From Vibrio chagasii (GTDB lineage Bacteria > Pseudomonadota > Gammaproteobacteria > Enterobacterales > Vibrionaceae), in NCBI RefSeq assembly GCF_024347355.1, contig NZ_AP025465.1:2170001-2234000 (forward strand): 64,000 nt of DNA, read 5' to 3'. Position 1 is the first letter of the stretch, and every line of letters begins with the position of its first letter. Below, piece by piece: positions 18,496 to 29,113 of this stretch. The notes beneath the pieces were generated by a model, which saw only the letters and a list, made by a program, of their open reading frames with translations, did not search any database and was not told the DNA's origin. A program made the position numbers and the translations under genes.

Positions 18496-18922
18496 TATTC
18501 GTTAGCTCCGTAAGAATAAATGTTGGCATTGCCTTGGGTTTCATTTTTTGATTGTCGATACATGCTACCTTAACCATTGCTTTACACAATGCTTTGCCAT
18601 CAGGATTTACGATCTCTTGACAGAAGACCAAGGTAGCTCGCTTTAACTCGTAAATATTTGTAATGACTTGTAAAGAATCATCAAGACGTGCGCCTTGAAT
18701 GAAATCAATGTCCATATGTCGGACTACAAAACCGATGTTTTGTTCTAATAATACTTGTTGAGAAACGCCAATTGAGCGCAGCATCTCAGTTCGAGCACGC
18801 TCGAAGAACTTGAGATAGTTAGAGTGGTACACCACGCCACCTGCATCGGTGTCTTCGTAATATACGGTTACTGGCCACGTAAACGGCTTAGATAATCCCT
18901 GCAAATTAATACCACAAACCAA
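18485..18922 (-). CDS. ybgC: Acyl-CoA thioesterase YbgC (Tol-Pal associated)
   Basis: A hotdog-fold thioesterase of about 139-145 residues, first gene of the tol-pal operon. The catalytic Asp lies in the signature [26 protein letters not shown]. It hydrolyses short acyl-CoA or acyl carrier thioesters and is linked to phospholipid metabolism. The start is uncertain: there is no ATG; TTG at 18922 gives 145 residues and a second TTG about 18 bases on (18904) fits the family N-terminus better. Neither has a strong ribosome site. Confidence 0.92.
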   Translation of the reverse strand: MVCGINLQGLSKPFTWPVTVYYEDTDAGGVVYHSNYLKFFERARTEMLRSIGVSQQVLLEQNIGFVVRHMDIDFIQGARLDDSLQVITNIYELKRATLVFCQEIVNPDGKALCKAMVKVACIDNQKMKPKAMPTFILTELTNSDC

Positions 18923-19001
18923 AAATCGATAAAGACATCACTATAACCTAACTCCTTATCATTAATAGTATATGGCAGTGAATTTTTTGATTTAACAGAC
19001 G

Positions 19002-19036
19002 AAAAAAAGGCCATCTGTATAAGATGACCTCTTTTT
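19002..19036 (-). terminator. Terminator of the cyd operon
   Basis: A 9-bp stem (AGGTCATCT with AGATGGCCT on the minus strand, one G-U pair) closed by a run of seven T, between ybgE and ybgC. It separates the cyd and tol-pal operons. Confidence 0.82.
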
Positions 19037-19097
19037 GACTAAAAACCCAACAAGTACAAAGGCTCACGTTGGATGAGAACCTAAAATCACACCTATT

Positions 19098-19400
19098 TTA
19101 TAGAAGGCGTAGCACCGTTAGGTACAGCAGAATGGTAAGTGAAACGTATGGGCTAAACAGCAGTTGCCACATCCAAGCTCTCGGTTTAAACCCAACACCG
19201 TAAACCATGCTTGAGCATACTGCCCAAATAAACATAGGCCCGATGATCGCGTTAAATCCACCGATGCTTTCTGCATACGCTTCAGGATCCCACATCACTA
19301 AACCAACATGCATGAAACCCAATATTAGGGACAAAGCTCTTAAGAGAGTCTTGTCCATTGGTCGATGCAGCTTAGCGACTTGTTCTGCGAGATTACTCAC
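19098..19400 (-). CDS. ybgE: YbgE, cyd operon membrane protein
   Basis: A 100-residue membrane protein with three predicted helices (residues about 20-36, 48-66, 78-98), matching YbgE in size and place at the end of the cyd operon. It starts with a GTG at 19400 that overlaps the cydX stop by 8 bases, so it is coupled to cydX. Its function is not established; it may assist assembly of cytochrome bd. Confidence 0.9.
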   Translation of the reverse strand: MSNLAEQVAKLHRPMDKTLLRALSLILGFMHVGLVMWDPEAYAESIGGFNAIIGPMFIWAVCSSMVYGVGFKPRAWMWQLLFSPYVSLTILLYLTVLRLL

Positions 19401-19500
19401 TGTCTTTGTCCATCATTTCAGAATGCTCAAGCCATAGAGCATTGATGATGCCGAATGCACATGCTAGAAGTACACCCAAAATCCATGCGAAATACCACAT
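19393..19500 (-). CDS. cydX: Cytochrome bd oxidase small subunit CydX
   Basis: A 35-residue protein, too short for most gene finders. It starts MWYFAWILGVLLACAFGII, the hallmark of CydX, then NALWLEHSEMMDKDSE. It forms one membrane helix that binds CydA and steadies the haems. It starts 31 bases past the cydB stop with AGGAG upstream, and its end overlaps ybgE. Confidence 0.95.
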   Translation of the reverse strand: MWYFAWILGVLLACAFGIINALWLEHSEMMDKDSE

Positions 19501-19531
19501 AAAATTTCTCCTAAGTTATTTCACTTCTATC

Positions 19532-20668
19532 TTAGTAAGCTGAAACGTCGTTATCTTCGATGTGTTTCTTATCTAGGCGACCGAACATTTTGTAGTATGT
19601 CCAAGTTGTGTAGCCAAGAATCACAGGAACCATTACCGCTGCAACTGCAGTCATTAGACCAAGTGTCAGCTCACTCGCTGTTGAGTCCCACATAGTCAAA
19701 CTATGGTCAGGGTTCAGGCTTGATGGCATTACGAATGGGAACATTGCAAAACCAGCCGTTAAGATCACACCAGCGTTAGATAGGCTCGAGAATAAGAAAG
19801 CGAAACCACCGCGCTCAAGACGAGATGCAATTACAGCGAATAGTGGCATAACCACACCTAAAATCGGTGCAGCCCACATTGCTGGGTAAGTCTCGAAGTT
19901 TGTCATCCACGCGCCAACTTGAAGTGATACTTCTTTATTTAGCGGGTTAGAGTCTGCGAACGTGTCAATCGTACTTGTAATTACATAGCCTTCGATAGAT
20001 TGAACCCAGAAGCCACCAATAACAAATAGAACAATTGAGATCAGGCCTGTGATCTGAGCAACGTTACGAGCACGAGCGTGCAGCGCCTCTGTTGTCTTCA
20101 TTTGTAACCATGTTGCACCTTGCGTTACGAACAACATCAGAGCCAATACACCACATAGCAATGCAAACGGATTTAGCAGAGCGAAGAATGTACCGTGGTA
20201 CTGAGACATCATTAGGTTATTCAGGTCAAATGGAACACCTTGTAGAAGGTTACCAAATGCTACACCGAAGATGATTGGCGGAACGGTACCACTGAAGCAA
20301 AGTGCGTAGTCCCACGCTTTACGCCATTTCGGATTTTCAATCTTTGAACGGTAATCTAGAGCAAGTGGACGTAGCCAAAGTGCAGCGAGAGTCACGTACA
20401 TAGCAAAGTAGAAGCCAGAGAAAGACGTTGCGTAAACCATTGGCCAGGCAGCGAAAAGTGCACCACCAGCTGTAATCAACCAAACTTGGTTACCATCCCA
20501 GTGAGGGGCAATCGTGTTCAGCATAATACGACGTTCAGTGTCACTCTTACCGATTACCGGTGAAAGTGCTGCAACCCCCATATCGAAGCCATCGGTTACT
20601 GCAAAACCTACTAGTAGAACACCGATTAGGATCCACCAAATAAGTCGTAAGCTTTCGTAATCAAACAT
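19532..20668 (-). CDS. cydB: Cytochrome bd ubiquinol oxidase subunit II, CydB
   Basis: A 378-residue integral membrane protein with about nine helices, the same length as E. coli CydB (379). The N-terminal block with WWILIGVLLVGFAVTDGFDMGV and the IAPHWDGNQVWLITAGGALFAAWP block are diagnostic. It pairs with CydA to form the high-affinity terminal oxidase used at low oxygen. It starts 14 bases after the cydA stop. Confidence 0.97.
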   Translation of the reverse strand: MFDYESLRLIWWILIGVLLVGFAVTDGFDMGVAALSPVIGKSDTERRIMLNTIAPHWDGNQVWLITAGGALFAAWPMVYATSFSGFYFAMYVTLAALWLRPLALDYRSKIENPKWRKAWDYALCFSGTVPPIIFGVAFGNLLQGVPFDLNNLMMSQYHGTFFALLNPFALLCGVLALMLFVTQGATWLQMKTTEALHARARNVAQITGLISIVLFVIGGFWVQSIEGYVITSTIDTFADSNPLNKEVSLQVGAWMTNFETYPAMWAAPILGVVMPLFAVIASRLERGGFAFLFSSLSNAGVILTAGFAMFPFVMPSSLNPDHSLTMWDSTASELTLGLMTAVAAVMVPVILGYTTWTYYKMFGRLDKKHIEDNDVSAY

Positions 20669-20682
20669 TAATACCCCCTCAC

Positions 20683-22269
20683 TTATACTTCAACTGAACG
20701 GCTAACTTTGCCTTCAACAGAGTTATCACTTTGTTCGAAGTGGTAACGGCCTGTCTTCAAGCTACTTGGGCCTTTACGTGCGAATTTCAGCATTAGATAA
20801 ACTTCAGCAATCAAGAACACTGTGTACAGTGCCAATATAGCGAAAAGAGAAGTCCAAAGCTGTTCAATAGTCAGTGCTGATGCAGCAACGTTAACCGGTA
20901 GTATTTCACCAACCGCCCATGGTTGACGACCAAATTCAGCAACAAACCAACCTGCTTCAATCGCAATCCATGGTAGTGGGATGCTGAATAAAGCAGCTTT
21001 GAGAATCCAAGGTTTCTGTTCGATTTTCTGGCGGCATGTTTGGATAAATGAGGCACCGAAAACGAACAACATAATAAACCCGCAACCAACCATAATACGG
21101 AACGCACTAAACAATGGCCACACTGTTGGGATTGAATCGTCCGCTGCCATTTGGATTTGGTCTTCCGTTGCGTCAACAACATTGTCTGTGTAACGTTTTA
21201 GAAGTAGTCCATAACCTAAGTCACCTTTGACTTCGTCAAACGCACTCATATTTACTTCAGACTTATCACCTGCGCGAAGCTTTTCAAGTAGCTCGTATGC
21301 ATAAATACCCGTGCGTATACGGTCAACATGTTGTTCACGTAGGTCGTGTAGACCTGTTACTTGCTCATCAAACGAACGTGTTGCAATAATACCCATTACG
21401 TAAGGGATCTTGATTGCGTAATCCGTGTTCATGGTTTCTTGGTTTGGTACACCAAATAAAGTGAATGCAGCTGGAGCTGGCTCTGTGTGCCATTCAGCTT
21501 CAACCGCAGCGAGTTTCACTTTTTGAACTTCACCTAACTCGTAACCAGATTCATCACCTAAAATAATCGTTGATAAAATAGCAGCCATACCGAAAGATGC
21601 TGCAATAGCGAATGAACGACGGGCAAACGCTACATCTCGGCCTTTTAGTAGGTAATATGAACTAATCCCCAGTATAAACATGGCACCACACGTGTAGCCA
21701 GAAGCTACTGTGTGTACAAACTTAACTTGTGCAACTGGGTTAAACACGACTTCTGCAAAACTTACCATTTCCATACGCATGGTTTCGAAGTTGAATTCTG
21801 CGCCTACTGGGTTTTGCATCCAGCCATTCGCTATAAGAATCCAAAGTGCAGAGAAGTTAGAGCCAAGTGCCACTAGCCAGGTTACCGCTAAGTGCTGACG
21901 CTTTGACAGTCTGTCCCAACCGAAGAAGAAAAGACCAACAAAAGTAGACTCTAGGAAGAATGCAACAAGCGCTTCGATAGCCAGCGGAGCACCAAAAATG
22001 TCGCCAACATAATGAGAATAGTAAGACCAGTTAGTACCAAACTGGAACTCCATAGTTAAGCCTGTCGCTACACCAAGAGCAAAGTTAATACCAAACAATT
22101 TACCCCAGAACTTGGTCATGTCCTTATAAATTTGCTTGCCAGTCATTACATAAACAGACTCCATAATGGCAAGTAAAAATGCCATACCTAAAGTCAGTGG
22201 AACAAATAGGAAGTGATACATCGCTGTAAATGCAAATTGCAAACGCGACAGATCAACAACATCAATCAT
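20683..22269 (-). CDS. cydA: Cytochrome bd ubiquinol oxidase subunit I, CydA
   Basis: A 528-residue protein carrying the haems and the quinol-oxidising Q loop. Near the start [19 protein letters not shown] includes a haem-ligand His. [18 protein letters not shown] marks the conserved C-terminal region, and the loop between about residues 250 and 390 is long, as in E. coli. The ATG at 22269 has a perfect AAGGAG nearby; the longer frame to 22299 adds unconserved residues. It is the first gene of cydA-cydB-cydX-ybgE. Oxygen-linked control is likely, given the FNR-type box upstream. Confidence 0.97.
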   Translation of the reverse strand: MIDVVDLSRLQFAFTAMYHFLFVPLTLGMAFLLAIMESVYVMTGKQIYKDMTKFWGKLFGINFALGVATGLTMEFQFGTNWSYYSHYVGDIFGAPLAIEALVAFFLESTFVGLFFFGWDRLSKRQHLAVTWLVALGSNFSALWILIANGWMQNPVGAEFNFETMRMEMVSFAEVVFNPVAQVKFVHTVASGYTCGAMFILGISSYYLLKGRDVAFARRSFAIAASFGMAAILSTIILGDESGYELGEVQKVKLAAVEAEWHTEPAPAAFTLFGVPNQETMNTDYAIKIPYVMGIIATRSFDEQVTGLHDLREQHVDRIRTGIYAYELLEKLRAGDKSEVNMSAFDEVKGDLGYGLLLKRYTDNVVDATEDQIQMAADDSIPTVWPLFSAFRIMVGCGFIMLFVFGASFIQTCRQKIEQKPWILKAALFSIPLPWIAIEAGWFVAEFGRQPWAVGEILPVNVAASALTIEQLWTSLFAILALYTVFLIAEVYLMLKFARKGPSSLKTGRYHFEQSDNSVEGKVSRSVEV

Positions 22270-22779
22270 GGTAACTCCTTTGTGTCGGCTGAATGACACT
22301 TGTGTGATTATTCACCTCAAAAGTCCATGTTAAAACAATCTGCAATATTGTTATTACAACATGAAATTTGTAGCAAAAACGTACCGTTATAGTTAGATTA
22401 TTGTTAAGATATAGCTAATATAGCTGGCGCTAATATTACTGCTAAAATCAGTATGTTTCAAAAGGTTTATGGAAGAACCCTGCGTTGATTTGTATCAAAT
22501 TTACTCATGCAAATTAGAGGTTTTTTTGAACAATTATGATTAAAGTCACACCAATTTAGCTTGTCTTAATAACACTGCATGATAGCTGTGACAAAACCTC
22601 AGCACACAGTCAACATTGGAGTCACAACACCCATAAAGTAGTAACAAAAGATATGACAACTTATTTCAATCTTTGTTAGTCAAATCAAAGGTGAAATCAA
22701 AGTTTTCATTTTTGACGCGCCCTGTTCGAACTTTATAGCGACTCACACAATAGAGTTGTTATTCAGTAAAACGCAAAAA
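22270..22779. other. cydA-ruvB intergenic region with cydA control sites
   Basis: About 510 bases without a gene. It is AT-rich and holds a perfect FNR-type palindrome (22485-22498) and a weak ArcA-like direct repeat (TGTTAA, 5 bases, AGCTAA at 22402-22418). CATACT on the minus strand near 22455 could be a -10 element. The leader of cydA would then be roughly 170-180 bases. The rest shows no gene or clear structure. Confidence 0.5.
22485..22498 (-). promoter_or_regulatory. FNR box upstream of cydA
   Basis: TTGATTTGTATCAA fits the FNR consensus (TTGAT, 4 bases, ATCAA) exactly. It is centred about 222 bases upstream of the cydA start. cydAB is controlled by FNR and ArcA in related bacteria; whether FNR activates or represses here depends on the distance to a start site that is not mapped. 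Confidence 0.7.
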
Positions 22780-22804
22780 ATCCCAGCGCTTATGCAACTG
22801 GGAT
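22775..22804 (-). terminator. Terminator of ruvB
   Basis: A 7-bp stem (ATCCCAG at 22780-22786 with CTGGGAT at 22798-22804) followed on the minus strand by TTTTT, 17 bases past the ruvB stop. Confidence 0.82.
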
Positions 22805-22821
22805 CTTTAAAAATGAATAAT

Positions 22822-23838
22822 TTAGCGATTAGACGGTAGGTCTATCCCAAAGTGTAAATAGGCTCTATCAGTCGCGATTCGGCCCCTTGGTGTTCTTTGT
22901 AGATAACCTTGCTGTATTAGATAAGGCTCCAATACATCTTCAATGGTGTCTTTCTCTTCACCAATTGCTGCAGCCATATTGTCGATACCAACTGGGCCGC
23001 CACCAAACTTCTCCATAATTGCCAATAGAAGCTTTCTGTCCATATAGTCAAAACCTTTAGCATCAACATCTAACATGTTCAGTGCGCTATCTGCGACCTC
23101 AGGGCAAATATGTCCGTCCCCTTTTACTTCCGCATAATCGCGGACGCGGCGCAGTAAACGGTTTGCAATACGTGGTGTACCACGAGCTCGGCGAGCCACT
23201 TCCAACGCCCCTTCTGCTTCCATCGAAAGGCCAAGGCAGTCAGCGCTGCGCTGTACGATGTTTTGCAAGTCTTCTACTTTGTAATACTCGAGACGTTGAG
23301 TAATACCAAAACGGTCACGCAGTGGAGAGGTCAGTGAACCAGCACGCGTCGTTGCACCAATCAGAGTGAACGGTGGCAAGTCAATCTTGATAGAGCGCGC
23401 CGCAGGGCCTTCACCAATCATGATGTCCAACTGGTAATCTTCCATAGCTGGATACAGCACCTCTTCAACCACAGGGCTTAAGCGGTGGATCTCATCAATG
23501 AATAGGACATCATTTTCTTCAAGGTTGGTCAGCAGCGCCGCTAAGTCGCCGGCTTTCTCTAACACCGGCCCAGAAGTGGTGCGAATGTTTACATCCATCT
23601 CATTGGCAACAATGTTCGCCAATGTGGTTTTACCCAAGCCTGGAGGACCAAATATCAACAGATGATCAAGTGCTTCATTACGCAATTGCGCCGCTTTGAT
23701 GAAAATCTCCATCTGGTCACGAACGTGGTCCTGACCTTGATAGTCGGCTAACGCCTTTGGTCGTATTGCACGGTCGATAACATCTTCATCTTTAAAGACC
23801 GGATTGTCAGGAGCAATGAGGCGATCTGCTTCAATCAT
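22822..23838 (-). CDS. ruvB: Holliday junction branch-migration ATPase RuvB
   Basis: A 338-residue AAA+ motor. Walker A GPPGLGKT is at residues 64-71, Walker B is in LFIDEIHRL, sensor 1 is in LIGATTRAG with the Arg finger in LRDRFG, and a C-terminal winged helix ends [14 protein letters not shown]. Hexamers pump DNA through the RuvA-bound junction. The ATG at 23838 ([10 protein letters not shown]) is the family start; the TTG at 23850 is not. It lies 164 bases from ruvA, which is looser than usual but on the same strand. Confidence 0.98.
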   Translation of the reverse strand: MIEADRLIAPDNPVFKDEDVIDRAIRPKALADYQGQDHVRDQMEIFIKAAQLRNEALDHLLIFGPPGLGKTTLANIVANEMDVNIRTTSGPVLEKAGDLAALLTNLEENDVLFIDEIHRLSPVVEEVLYPAMEDYQLDIMIGEGPAARSIKIDLPPFTLIGATTRAGSLTSPLRDRFGITQRLEYYKVEDLQNIVQRSADCLGLSMEAEGALEVARRARGTPRIANRLLRRVRDYAEVKGDGHICPEVADSALNMLDVDAKGFDYMDRKLLLAIMEKFGGGPVGIDNMAAAIGEEKDTIEDVLEPYLIQQGYLQRTPRGRIATDRAYLHFGIDLPSNR

Positions 23839-24002
23839 AGAGAGTTCCAATTTGAGAGTGTTAACTCTGTTATCTTTAATTCTTGCTTAGCCGTTATCTA
23901 ATATTCGAGCTAATGAATACTGAGGATATTCTAACGAGATGGTAGTCGCTAGAGATAAACACGATGCAGTAACTGAGCTTACATCGTCAGCGTCGGTTTT
24001 TA

Positions 24003-24614
24003 TTAAACCATCGACTTCAAGGCATCACGAATCAACTGTTCGCTCGTCATACCTTCTTTAGCCACTTGAGAAACCACCTTAGAAGCTTGAGTCGGCTTAT
24101 AGCCCAATGCAAGCAGTGCACTTACCGCTTCTTCTTCAGCATCTTGAACGGTTGGCATAGAGTCAATTGGCGCCGCGTCAGTCGCAGGCGTAAACAGGTC
24201 ACCAGCACCCCAACCTTTTAATCGGTCTTTCATCTCAACAACTAGACGTTCAGCGGTTTTCTTACCAACACCCGGTAGCTTCACTAGCGTAGAAATGTCT
24301 TCACGCTCAACACTCTGAACAAACTGGCTCGCCGTCATACCGGAAAGAATACCAAGGCCAAGTTTAGGGCCCACACCGTTTGCTTTGATGACTTCACGGA
24401 ATAACGCCCGCTCTTTAACCGTGTTGAAGCCATAAAGTAGCTGAGCATCTTCACGTACTACAAAATGCGTGTAGATAATTGCCTCTTCGCCTACGTTTGG
24501 TAGTTCATAAAAACAGCTCATTGGCATTTGTACTTCGTAACCAACGCCACTGACTTCAATCAATAATTCTGGTGGCTGTTTTTCTATTAATGTACCGCGT
24601 AGACGTCCGATCAC
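24003..24614 (-). CDS. ruvA: Holliday junction-binding protein RuvA
   Basis: A 203-residue protein: N-terminal OB domain ([12 protein letters not shown]...), two helix-hairpin-helix motifs ([19 protein letters not shown] and [19 protein letters not shown]) and a C-terminal UBA-like domain ([15 protein letters not shown]) that contacts RuvB. The tetramer holds the four-way junction flat for RuvB and RuvC. In most vibrios it directly follows ruvC; here a chemoreceptor gene lies between. Confidence 0.98.
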   Translation of the reverse strand: MIGRLRGTLIEKQPPELLIEVSGVGYEVQMPMSCFYELPNVGEEAIIYTHFVVREDAQLLYGFNTVKERALFREVIKANGVGPKLGLGILSGMTASQFVQSVEREDISTLVKLPGVGKKTAERLVVEMKDRLKGWGAGDLFTPATDAAPIDSMPTVQDAEEEAVSALLALGYKPTQASKVVSQVAKEGMTSEQLIRDALKSMV

Positions 24615-24657
24615 AGTTCGCTCTCTTGATGGAATTTAGTTTGAGGGACAGAATATA

Positions 24658-24685
24658 AAAGAACTGGATGCTTATCCAGTTCTTT
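24658..24685 (-). terminator. Terminator of the chemoreceptor gene
   Basis: A perfect 12-bp stem (AAAGAACTGGAT at 24658-24669 with ATCCAGTTCTTT at 24674-24685), 4-base loop, then TTTTAT on the minus strand. It isolates the chemoreceptor gene from ruvA. Confidence 0.82.
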
Positions 24686-24706
24686 ATGTTTTTTGGAGGG
24701 ATTTAT

Positions 24707-26167
24707 TTACGCTTGTTTAGCTTGGGAGACCACGTTATTTAGGCTTTCAACCAATTCCTTGACTGAAGTGACATGTCCAGTCAGTTCAGAGCCATAGTTG
24801 GCAACCAAACTCGACACAGATTTGGTTTCGGCAACGCTCTGTGCCACTTCTGAGCTCGCAAGATCCAGCTCTTTCAGTGAGTCCATCTGCATTGCCATAA
24901 TATCGGTCAATTGGTTCACATCAGTAGAGATAGTCTGAACCTCTGAAATAATGCCGTTCATTTCATTGGCTGTCGTTTCGATGATCGCTCTACCATGTTC
25001 CACTTCCACTTTACTGCGATCCAACAAGCTTCGAATCTCAATGGCTGAGTGACTACTTTTCGCTGATAGCTCCCTTACCTGATCAGCAACCACAGCAAAG
25101 CCTCTGCCCTGCTCACCTGCGCGAGCCGCTTCTATCGCAGCATTCAGTGCGAGTAAGTTGGTTTGCTCAGCGACCGACGTAATCAAGTCTGCAACCTTCA
25201 TGATTTCTTGGTTGCTTTGAATAATTTGGCTGATTGCACTGGTCGAAGCCTCAAGTGACTCAGAGCTTTTCTGTGCTTTAGTGCCTACGGCTTCGCTGCG
25301 ATCTTTGAGTTCTCCGACAAATGAATTTGACTCTGCGATACCTTGCGTCATCTGATGCAATTGCTGGCTCATCTCCTCGGCAGCACTCGCCTGAGATTCA
25401 CAATTGATGTTCAACACTTCAACTTGCGCATGCAAGTCTTGTGACTGTTGTTCTAAATGGACAGAAACGTCCTGTAGGCTTTCAGAGTTTGAATTCGCTT
25501 GGTCAAGTACAACTGACAAGCGCCCTTCACTTTGCGTCGCTTGGTTTGCGACCTGCTGACTTTCCGAAATCGCGTCTTCTGCCATCTCGATAGCGACTTC
25601 TTTCTGTTTCGCGGTAAAAGCTTGGGCAATGCAGATCACCACCAGTGGCATAATCACGCCAGACCAGGTTTCAACCACCACCGCTTCCGGAGTAAGTACT
25701 AACTGCGGAAATTCAAAGCCATCAAGATGAGCCGACGTCATTACCAATGACACGCCAATCACTAATCCACTCCATACCAAAGCGACAAGGCGTGTTCCTG
25801 ATAAAAAGAAGGCAACCACTAACAAAGGCACCCAATACGCCTGAGTCGAATCCACCACACCACCACTTTGATAGATGATATTGAGCGCATGCACCGCCAT
25901 GCCGACAAAGCCAAAGTTAAGTGCCAAGCTAGGTTTGCTGGTAACACGCAGTAGGATAGCTGAGATCAGTTCAAATACGATCAAAAATACAGAGGTAGCT
26001 ACCAGAAGCTGTTCCCCGTGCTTTGTCCATTTAACCAAGCTATAGACACCGACAAAAAAGGCGATAAAAGTAAAGAGTAATAAGATATCGGCTTGTCTGA
26101 CTTGGTTATTGCTCCATCCACTGCTTTTAGGTAGAAATAGCGCGCGCCAAAGCTTGATAGGGTTCAT
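24707..26167 (-). CDS. Methyl-accepting chemotaxis protein with polytopic membrane sensor
   Basis: A 486-residue chemoreceptor of unusual shape. Residues about 28-195 form roughly six membrane helices with short loops and no large periplasmic sensor; there is no evident HAMP domain. A coiled-coil signalling domain follows (about 200-486) with the hairpin tip [20 protein letters not shown] and [12 protein letters not shown], the CheW/CheA contact site. Such receptors are thought to sense membrane or energy-related cues, or signals bound within the membrane domain; that is inference. AAGGAT precedes the ATG. It has its own terminator and a 211-base upstream gap, so it is probably its own unit, placed between ruvC and ruvA. 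Confidence 0.92.
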   Translation of the reverse strand: MNPIKLWRALFLPKSSGWSNNQVRQADILLLFTFIAFFVGVYSLVKWTKHGEQLLVATSVFLIVFELISAILLRVTSKPSLALNFGFVGMAVHALNIIYQSGGVVDSTQAYWVPLLVVAFFLSGTRLVALVWSGLVIGVSLVMTSAHLDGFEFPQLVLTPEAVVVETWSGVIMPLVVICIAQAFTAKQKEVAIEMAEDAISESQQVANQATQSEGRLSVVLDQANSNSESLQDVSVHLEQQSQDLHAQVEVLNINCESQASAAEEMSQQLHQMTQGIAESNSFVGELKDRSEAVGTKAQKSSESLEASTSAISQIIQSNQEIMKVADLITSVAEQTNLLALNAAIEAARAGEQGRGFAVVADQVRELSAKSSHSAIEIRSLLDRSKVEVEHGRAIIETTANEMNGIISEVQTISTDVNQLTDIMAMQMDSLKELDLASSEVAQSVAETKSVSSLVANYGSELTGHVTSVKELVESLNNVVSQAKQA

Positions 26168-26378
26168 CAGTGATCATCCTTGATTAACTTGTTAGACCTC
26201 CGACCAATGTTAATAACATGTTAAACGGTGCGCAATGTTATTATTTAGGTTCTGTTCGAAAGATCTCATTTCATCAGGGATTTAGCGGCGTATTGCTGTG
26301 ATCTGAGCCAAACCAAACGTGAGGCTCATCAATGGAAAAAGAGAAGTTTACCTGTTGGAAGCTAACTGGAGATGGAAA

Positions 26379-26900
26379 TTAACGATAACGCCCTTTTCTC
26401 GCTCCAGTCGCTTTACCCGCCAGTGCAATCAAAGTTTTGTTGGTGTTGGCGTGAGTGATCGCTACACCTAGCGCATCGGCGGCATCAGCCTGTGGCTTAG
26501 CTGGCAACTTAAGCATGCTCATTACCATATTTTGAACCATAGACTTATCTGCGCCACCATTGCCTGTTACCGCTTGCTTAATTAAACGAGCCGCGTATTC
26601 ATGAACCGGCAAATCTGCATTTACAGCGGCCACTATTGCACTACCACGCGCCTGACCTAGCTTGAGTGCCGAGTCCGCATTCTTTGCCATGAAGACCTGC
26701 TCAATGGCAAACACATCTGGCTGAAACTGAGTAATGATTTCACTCACGCCCGCATAGATCTGCTTAAGTCGGCCTGGTAGCTCTTTTTCTGAGGTTCGGA
26801 TACACCCACTGCCTAAGTAATACAGATGACGGCCATTGTGACGAATCACGCCATAACCGGTAATGCGAGAGCCAGGGTCGATCCCTAAGATAATAGACAT
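26379..26900 (-). CDS. ruvC: Holliday junction resolvase RuvC
   Basis: A 173-residue endonuclease (E. coli 173) with the catalytic acids in [14 protein letters not shown] (Asp7), FAIEQVF (Glu), and [14 protein letters not shown] (two Asp). It cuts the four-way junction held by RuvA. It is separated from ruvA by the chemoreceptor gene. Confidence 0.98.
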   Translation of the reverse strand: MSIILGIDPGSRITGYGVIRHNGRHLYYLGSGCIRTSEKELPGRLKQIYAGVSEIITQFQPDVFAIEQVFMAKNADSALKLGQARGSAIVAAVNADLPVHEYAARLIKQAVTGNGGADKSMVQNMVMSMLKLPAKPQADAADALGVAITHANTNKTLIALAGKATGARKGRYR

Positions 26901-26953
26901 AACTTCTAGTACTGATTATTTATACATGCTTTATCAGCTTAGTATATCGAACG

Positions 26954-26987
26954 ATAAAAAAAATGCCCGTTAAATTAACGGGCATTT
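26954..26987 (-). terminator. Terminator of aspS
   Basis: An 11-bp stem (AAATGCCCGTT at 26961-26971 with AACGGGCATTT at 26977-26987) followed by a run of T on the minus strand, between aspS and ruvC. Confidence 0.87.
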
Positions 26988-27034
26988 CTATTTACTTAAA
27001 GAGAAAGTCACTCATAGAAAGAGTCACTATTAGC

Positions 27035-28816
27035 TTATTCAGCAGACTCTTCTTTTTGTGCAACTTTAACAGCGATTGCTAGCTCTTCCAGTGATGCAGG
27101 GTTTGCTAGGCTTGGCGCGTCTGTTAGTAGACATGCAGCTGCTGTTGTTTTCGGGAATGCGATAACGTCACGGATGTTCTCTGTACCACAAAGTAGCATT
27201 GCTAGACGGTCAAGACCGAATGCTAGACCAGCGTGTGGTGGAGTACCGTATTGAAGAGCATCTAGTAGGAAGCCGAACTTCTCTTGTTGCTCTTTCGCTT
27301 CGATACCTAGGATACCGAATACAGCCGTTTGCATTTCTGCGTTGTGAATACGTACAGAACCGCCGCCTACTTCGTAGCCGTTGATTACCATGTCGTATGC
27401 ATCAGAGTTTGCTGCTGCAGGGTTCGCTTTTAGTTCTTCCGCAGTCACACCTAGTGGTGATGTGAATGGGTGGTGCATTGCGTGTAGGTTGCCTTCGCCG
27501 TCTTCTTCAAACATTGGGAAGTCAACAACCCACAGTGGAGCCCATGCAGATGTATCTGTTAGCTCTAGGTCTGTACCTAATTTAAGACGAAGTGCGCCCA
27601 TTGCTTCAGCAACGATACCCGCTTTGTCTGCGCCGAACAGAATGATATCGCCAGATTCAGCTTCAGTGCGATCTAGAATACCGTTGATTACGTCTTCGCT
27701 TAGGAATTTAGCAACTGGAGATTGGATACCTTCCATGCCTGCTGCACGGTCGTTAACCTTCATCCAAGCTAGACCTTTCGCGCCGTAGATGTTTACGTAC
27801 TCTGCGTAACCGTCGATTTGCTTACGAGTTAGCTTAGCACCACCTGGAACACGGATAACCGCTACACGGCCTTTTTCGTCGTTAGCTGGGCCTGAGAATA
27901 CTTTGAACTCAACGTCTTTAACTAGGTCAGCAACGTCAACAAGCTCTAGTGGGTTACGTAGATCTGGCTTATCAGAACCGAAACGACGAATCGCTTCAGA
28001 GAAAGGCATTACTGGGAATTGACCTAGTTCTACATCTAGAAGCTCTTTCCACATATCGTGAACTAGCTTTTCAGTGATGTTACGTACTTCTTGAGAAGAC
28101 ATGAACGATGTTTCGATATCGATCTGAGTAAATTCAGGCTGACGGTCAGCACGTAAATCTTCATCACGGAAACATTTAACGATTTGGTAGTAACGGTCAA
28201 AACCAGACATCATCAGCAGTTGCTTAAACAACTGAGGAGATTGAGGAAGCGCGTAGAAGCTACCTTTATGAACACGGCTTGGTACTAGGTAGTCACGAGC
28301 GCCTTCTGGGGTCGCTTTAGTTAGTACTGGTGTTTCGATGTCTAGGAACAGGTTCTCGTCTAGGAAACGACGAACGAAGCTAGATGCACGTGCACGAAGC
28401 TTGATGCGATCGCTCATTTCTGGACGGCGAAGATCGATGTAACGGTACTTAAGACGCTGTTCTTCAGAGTTCGTTTGGTTGAAGTCTAGTGGAAGCGCTT
28501 CTGAACGGTTAATGATCTCTAGACCAGTCGCGTAAAGTTCTACTTCACCAGTAGCCATGTCTTTATTTACTTGGCTGTCAGGACGAACACGTACTTCACC
28601 AGTAAATTTGATACAGAATTCATTACGCAGTTGGTTAGCGATCGGGAAGATATCTTTCATATCTGGATCGACAACAACCTGAACGATGCCTTCACGATCA
28701 CGCATATCAATAAAGATAAGACCGCCTAAATCACGGCGACGGTTTACCCAGCCGCACAATTCTACAGTTTGTCCCGCCAGGGACTTGTTCAGGTTACCAC
28801 AGTAATGGGTACGCAT
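27035..28816 (-). CDS. aspS: Aspartate--tRNA ligase AspS
   Basis: A 593-residue class II aminoacyl-tRNA synthetase. The OB anticodon-binding domain comes first (about 1-110, [26 protein letters not shown]), then motif 1 (about 140-180), motif 2 with [18 protein letters not shown] (about 215-235), a bacterial GAD insertion domain (about 285-420), and motif 3 [15 protein letters not shown] near 530-545. It starts MRTHYCG, typical for vibrios. It is expressed alone upstream of ruvC, as in many gamma-proteobacteria. Confidence 0.98.
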   Translation of the reverse strand: MRTHYCGNLNKSLAGQTVELCGWVNRRRDLGGLIFIDMRDREGIVQVVVDPDMKDIFPIANQLRNEFCIKFTGEVRVRPDSQVNKDMATGEVELYATGLEIINRSEALPLDFNQTNSEEQRLKYRYIDLRRPEMSDRIKLRARASSFVRRFLDENLFLDIETPVLTKATPEGARDYLVPSRVHKGSFYALPQSPQLFKQLLMMSGFDRYYQIVKCFRDEDLRADRQPEFTQIDIETSFMSSQEVRNITEKLVHDMWKELLDVELGQFPVMPFSEAIRRFGSDKPDLRNPLELVDVADLVKDVEFKVFSGPANDEKGRVAVIRVPGGAKLTRKQIDGYAEYVNIYGAKGLAWMKVNDRAAGMEGIQSPVAKFLSEDVINGILDRTEAESGDIILFGADKAGIVAEAMGALRLKLGTDLELTDTSAWAPLWVVDFPMFEEDGEGNLHAMHHPFTSPLGVTAEELKANPAAANSDAYDMVINGYEVGGGSVRIHNAEMQTAVFGILGIEAKEQQEKFGFLLDALQYGTPPHAGLAFGLDRLAMLLCGTENIRDVIAFPKTTAAACLLTDAPSLANPASLEELAIAVKVAQKEESAE

Positions 28817-29113
28817 AATGAATTTCCCAATCTCTTAATAATTTACTAATTTCCAAGCTGTAGGTGTCAAAATAGCCCTACAGAGCTTTTTACCTAACAA
28901 AGCAAGGAATCATTTATACGCGGAAACTCGGTTAAAATCGACCTTCCACACTCGAATTTATTGTGTTTTATCTGGCTTTGCTGCTTTTTAGCACATCAAG
29001 TGCGCAAAGATTCATCAAAACCGAAAAAATTGCGATAATTATATCTCGAAAGTACCTTAATCAGCAAAACTCTCGTAAAGTAGATTTTCGTTTCGATTAA
29101 AAGCAGTAATGTG

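Noticed and set aside
26200..26270. FliA-type promoter ahead of the chemoreceptor gene
   Set aside because: TAAA and a partial ACCGTTTA are present, but spacing and only about 5 of 8 matching bases are too weak to list.
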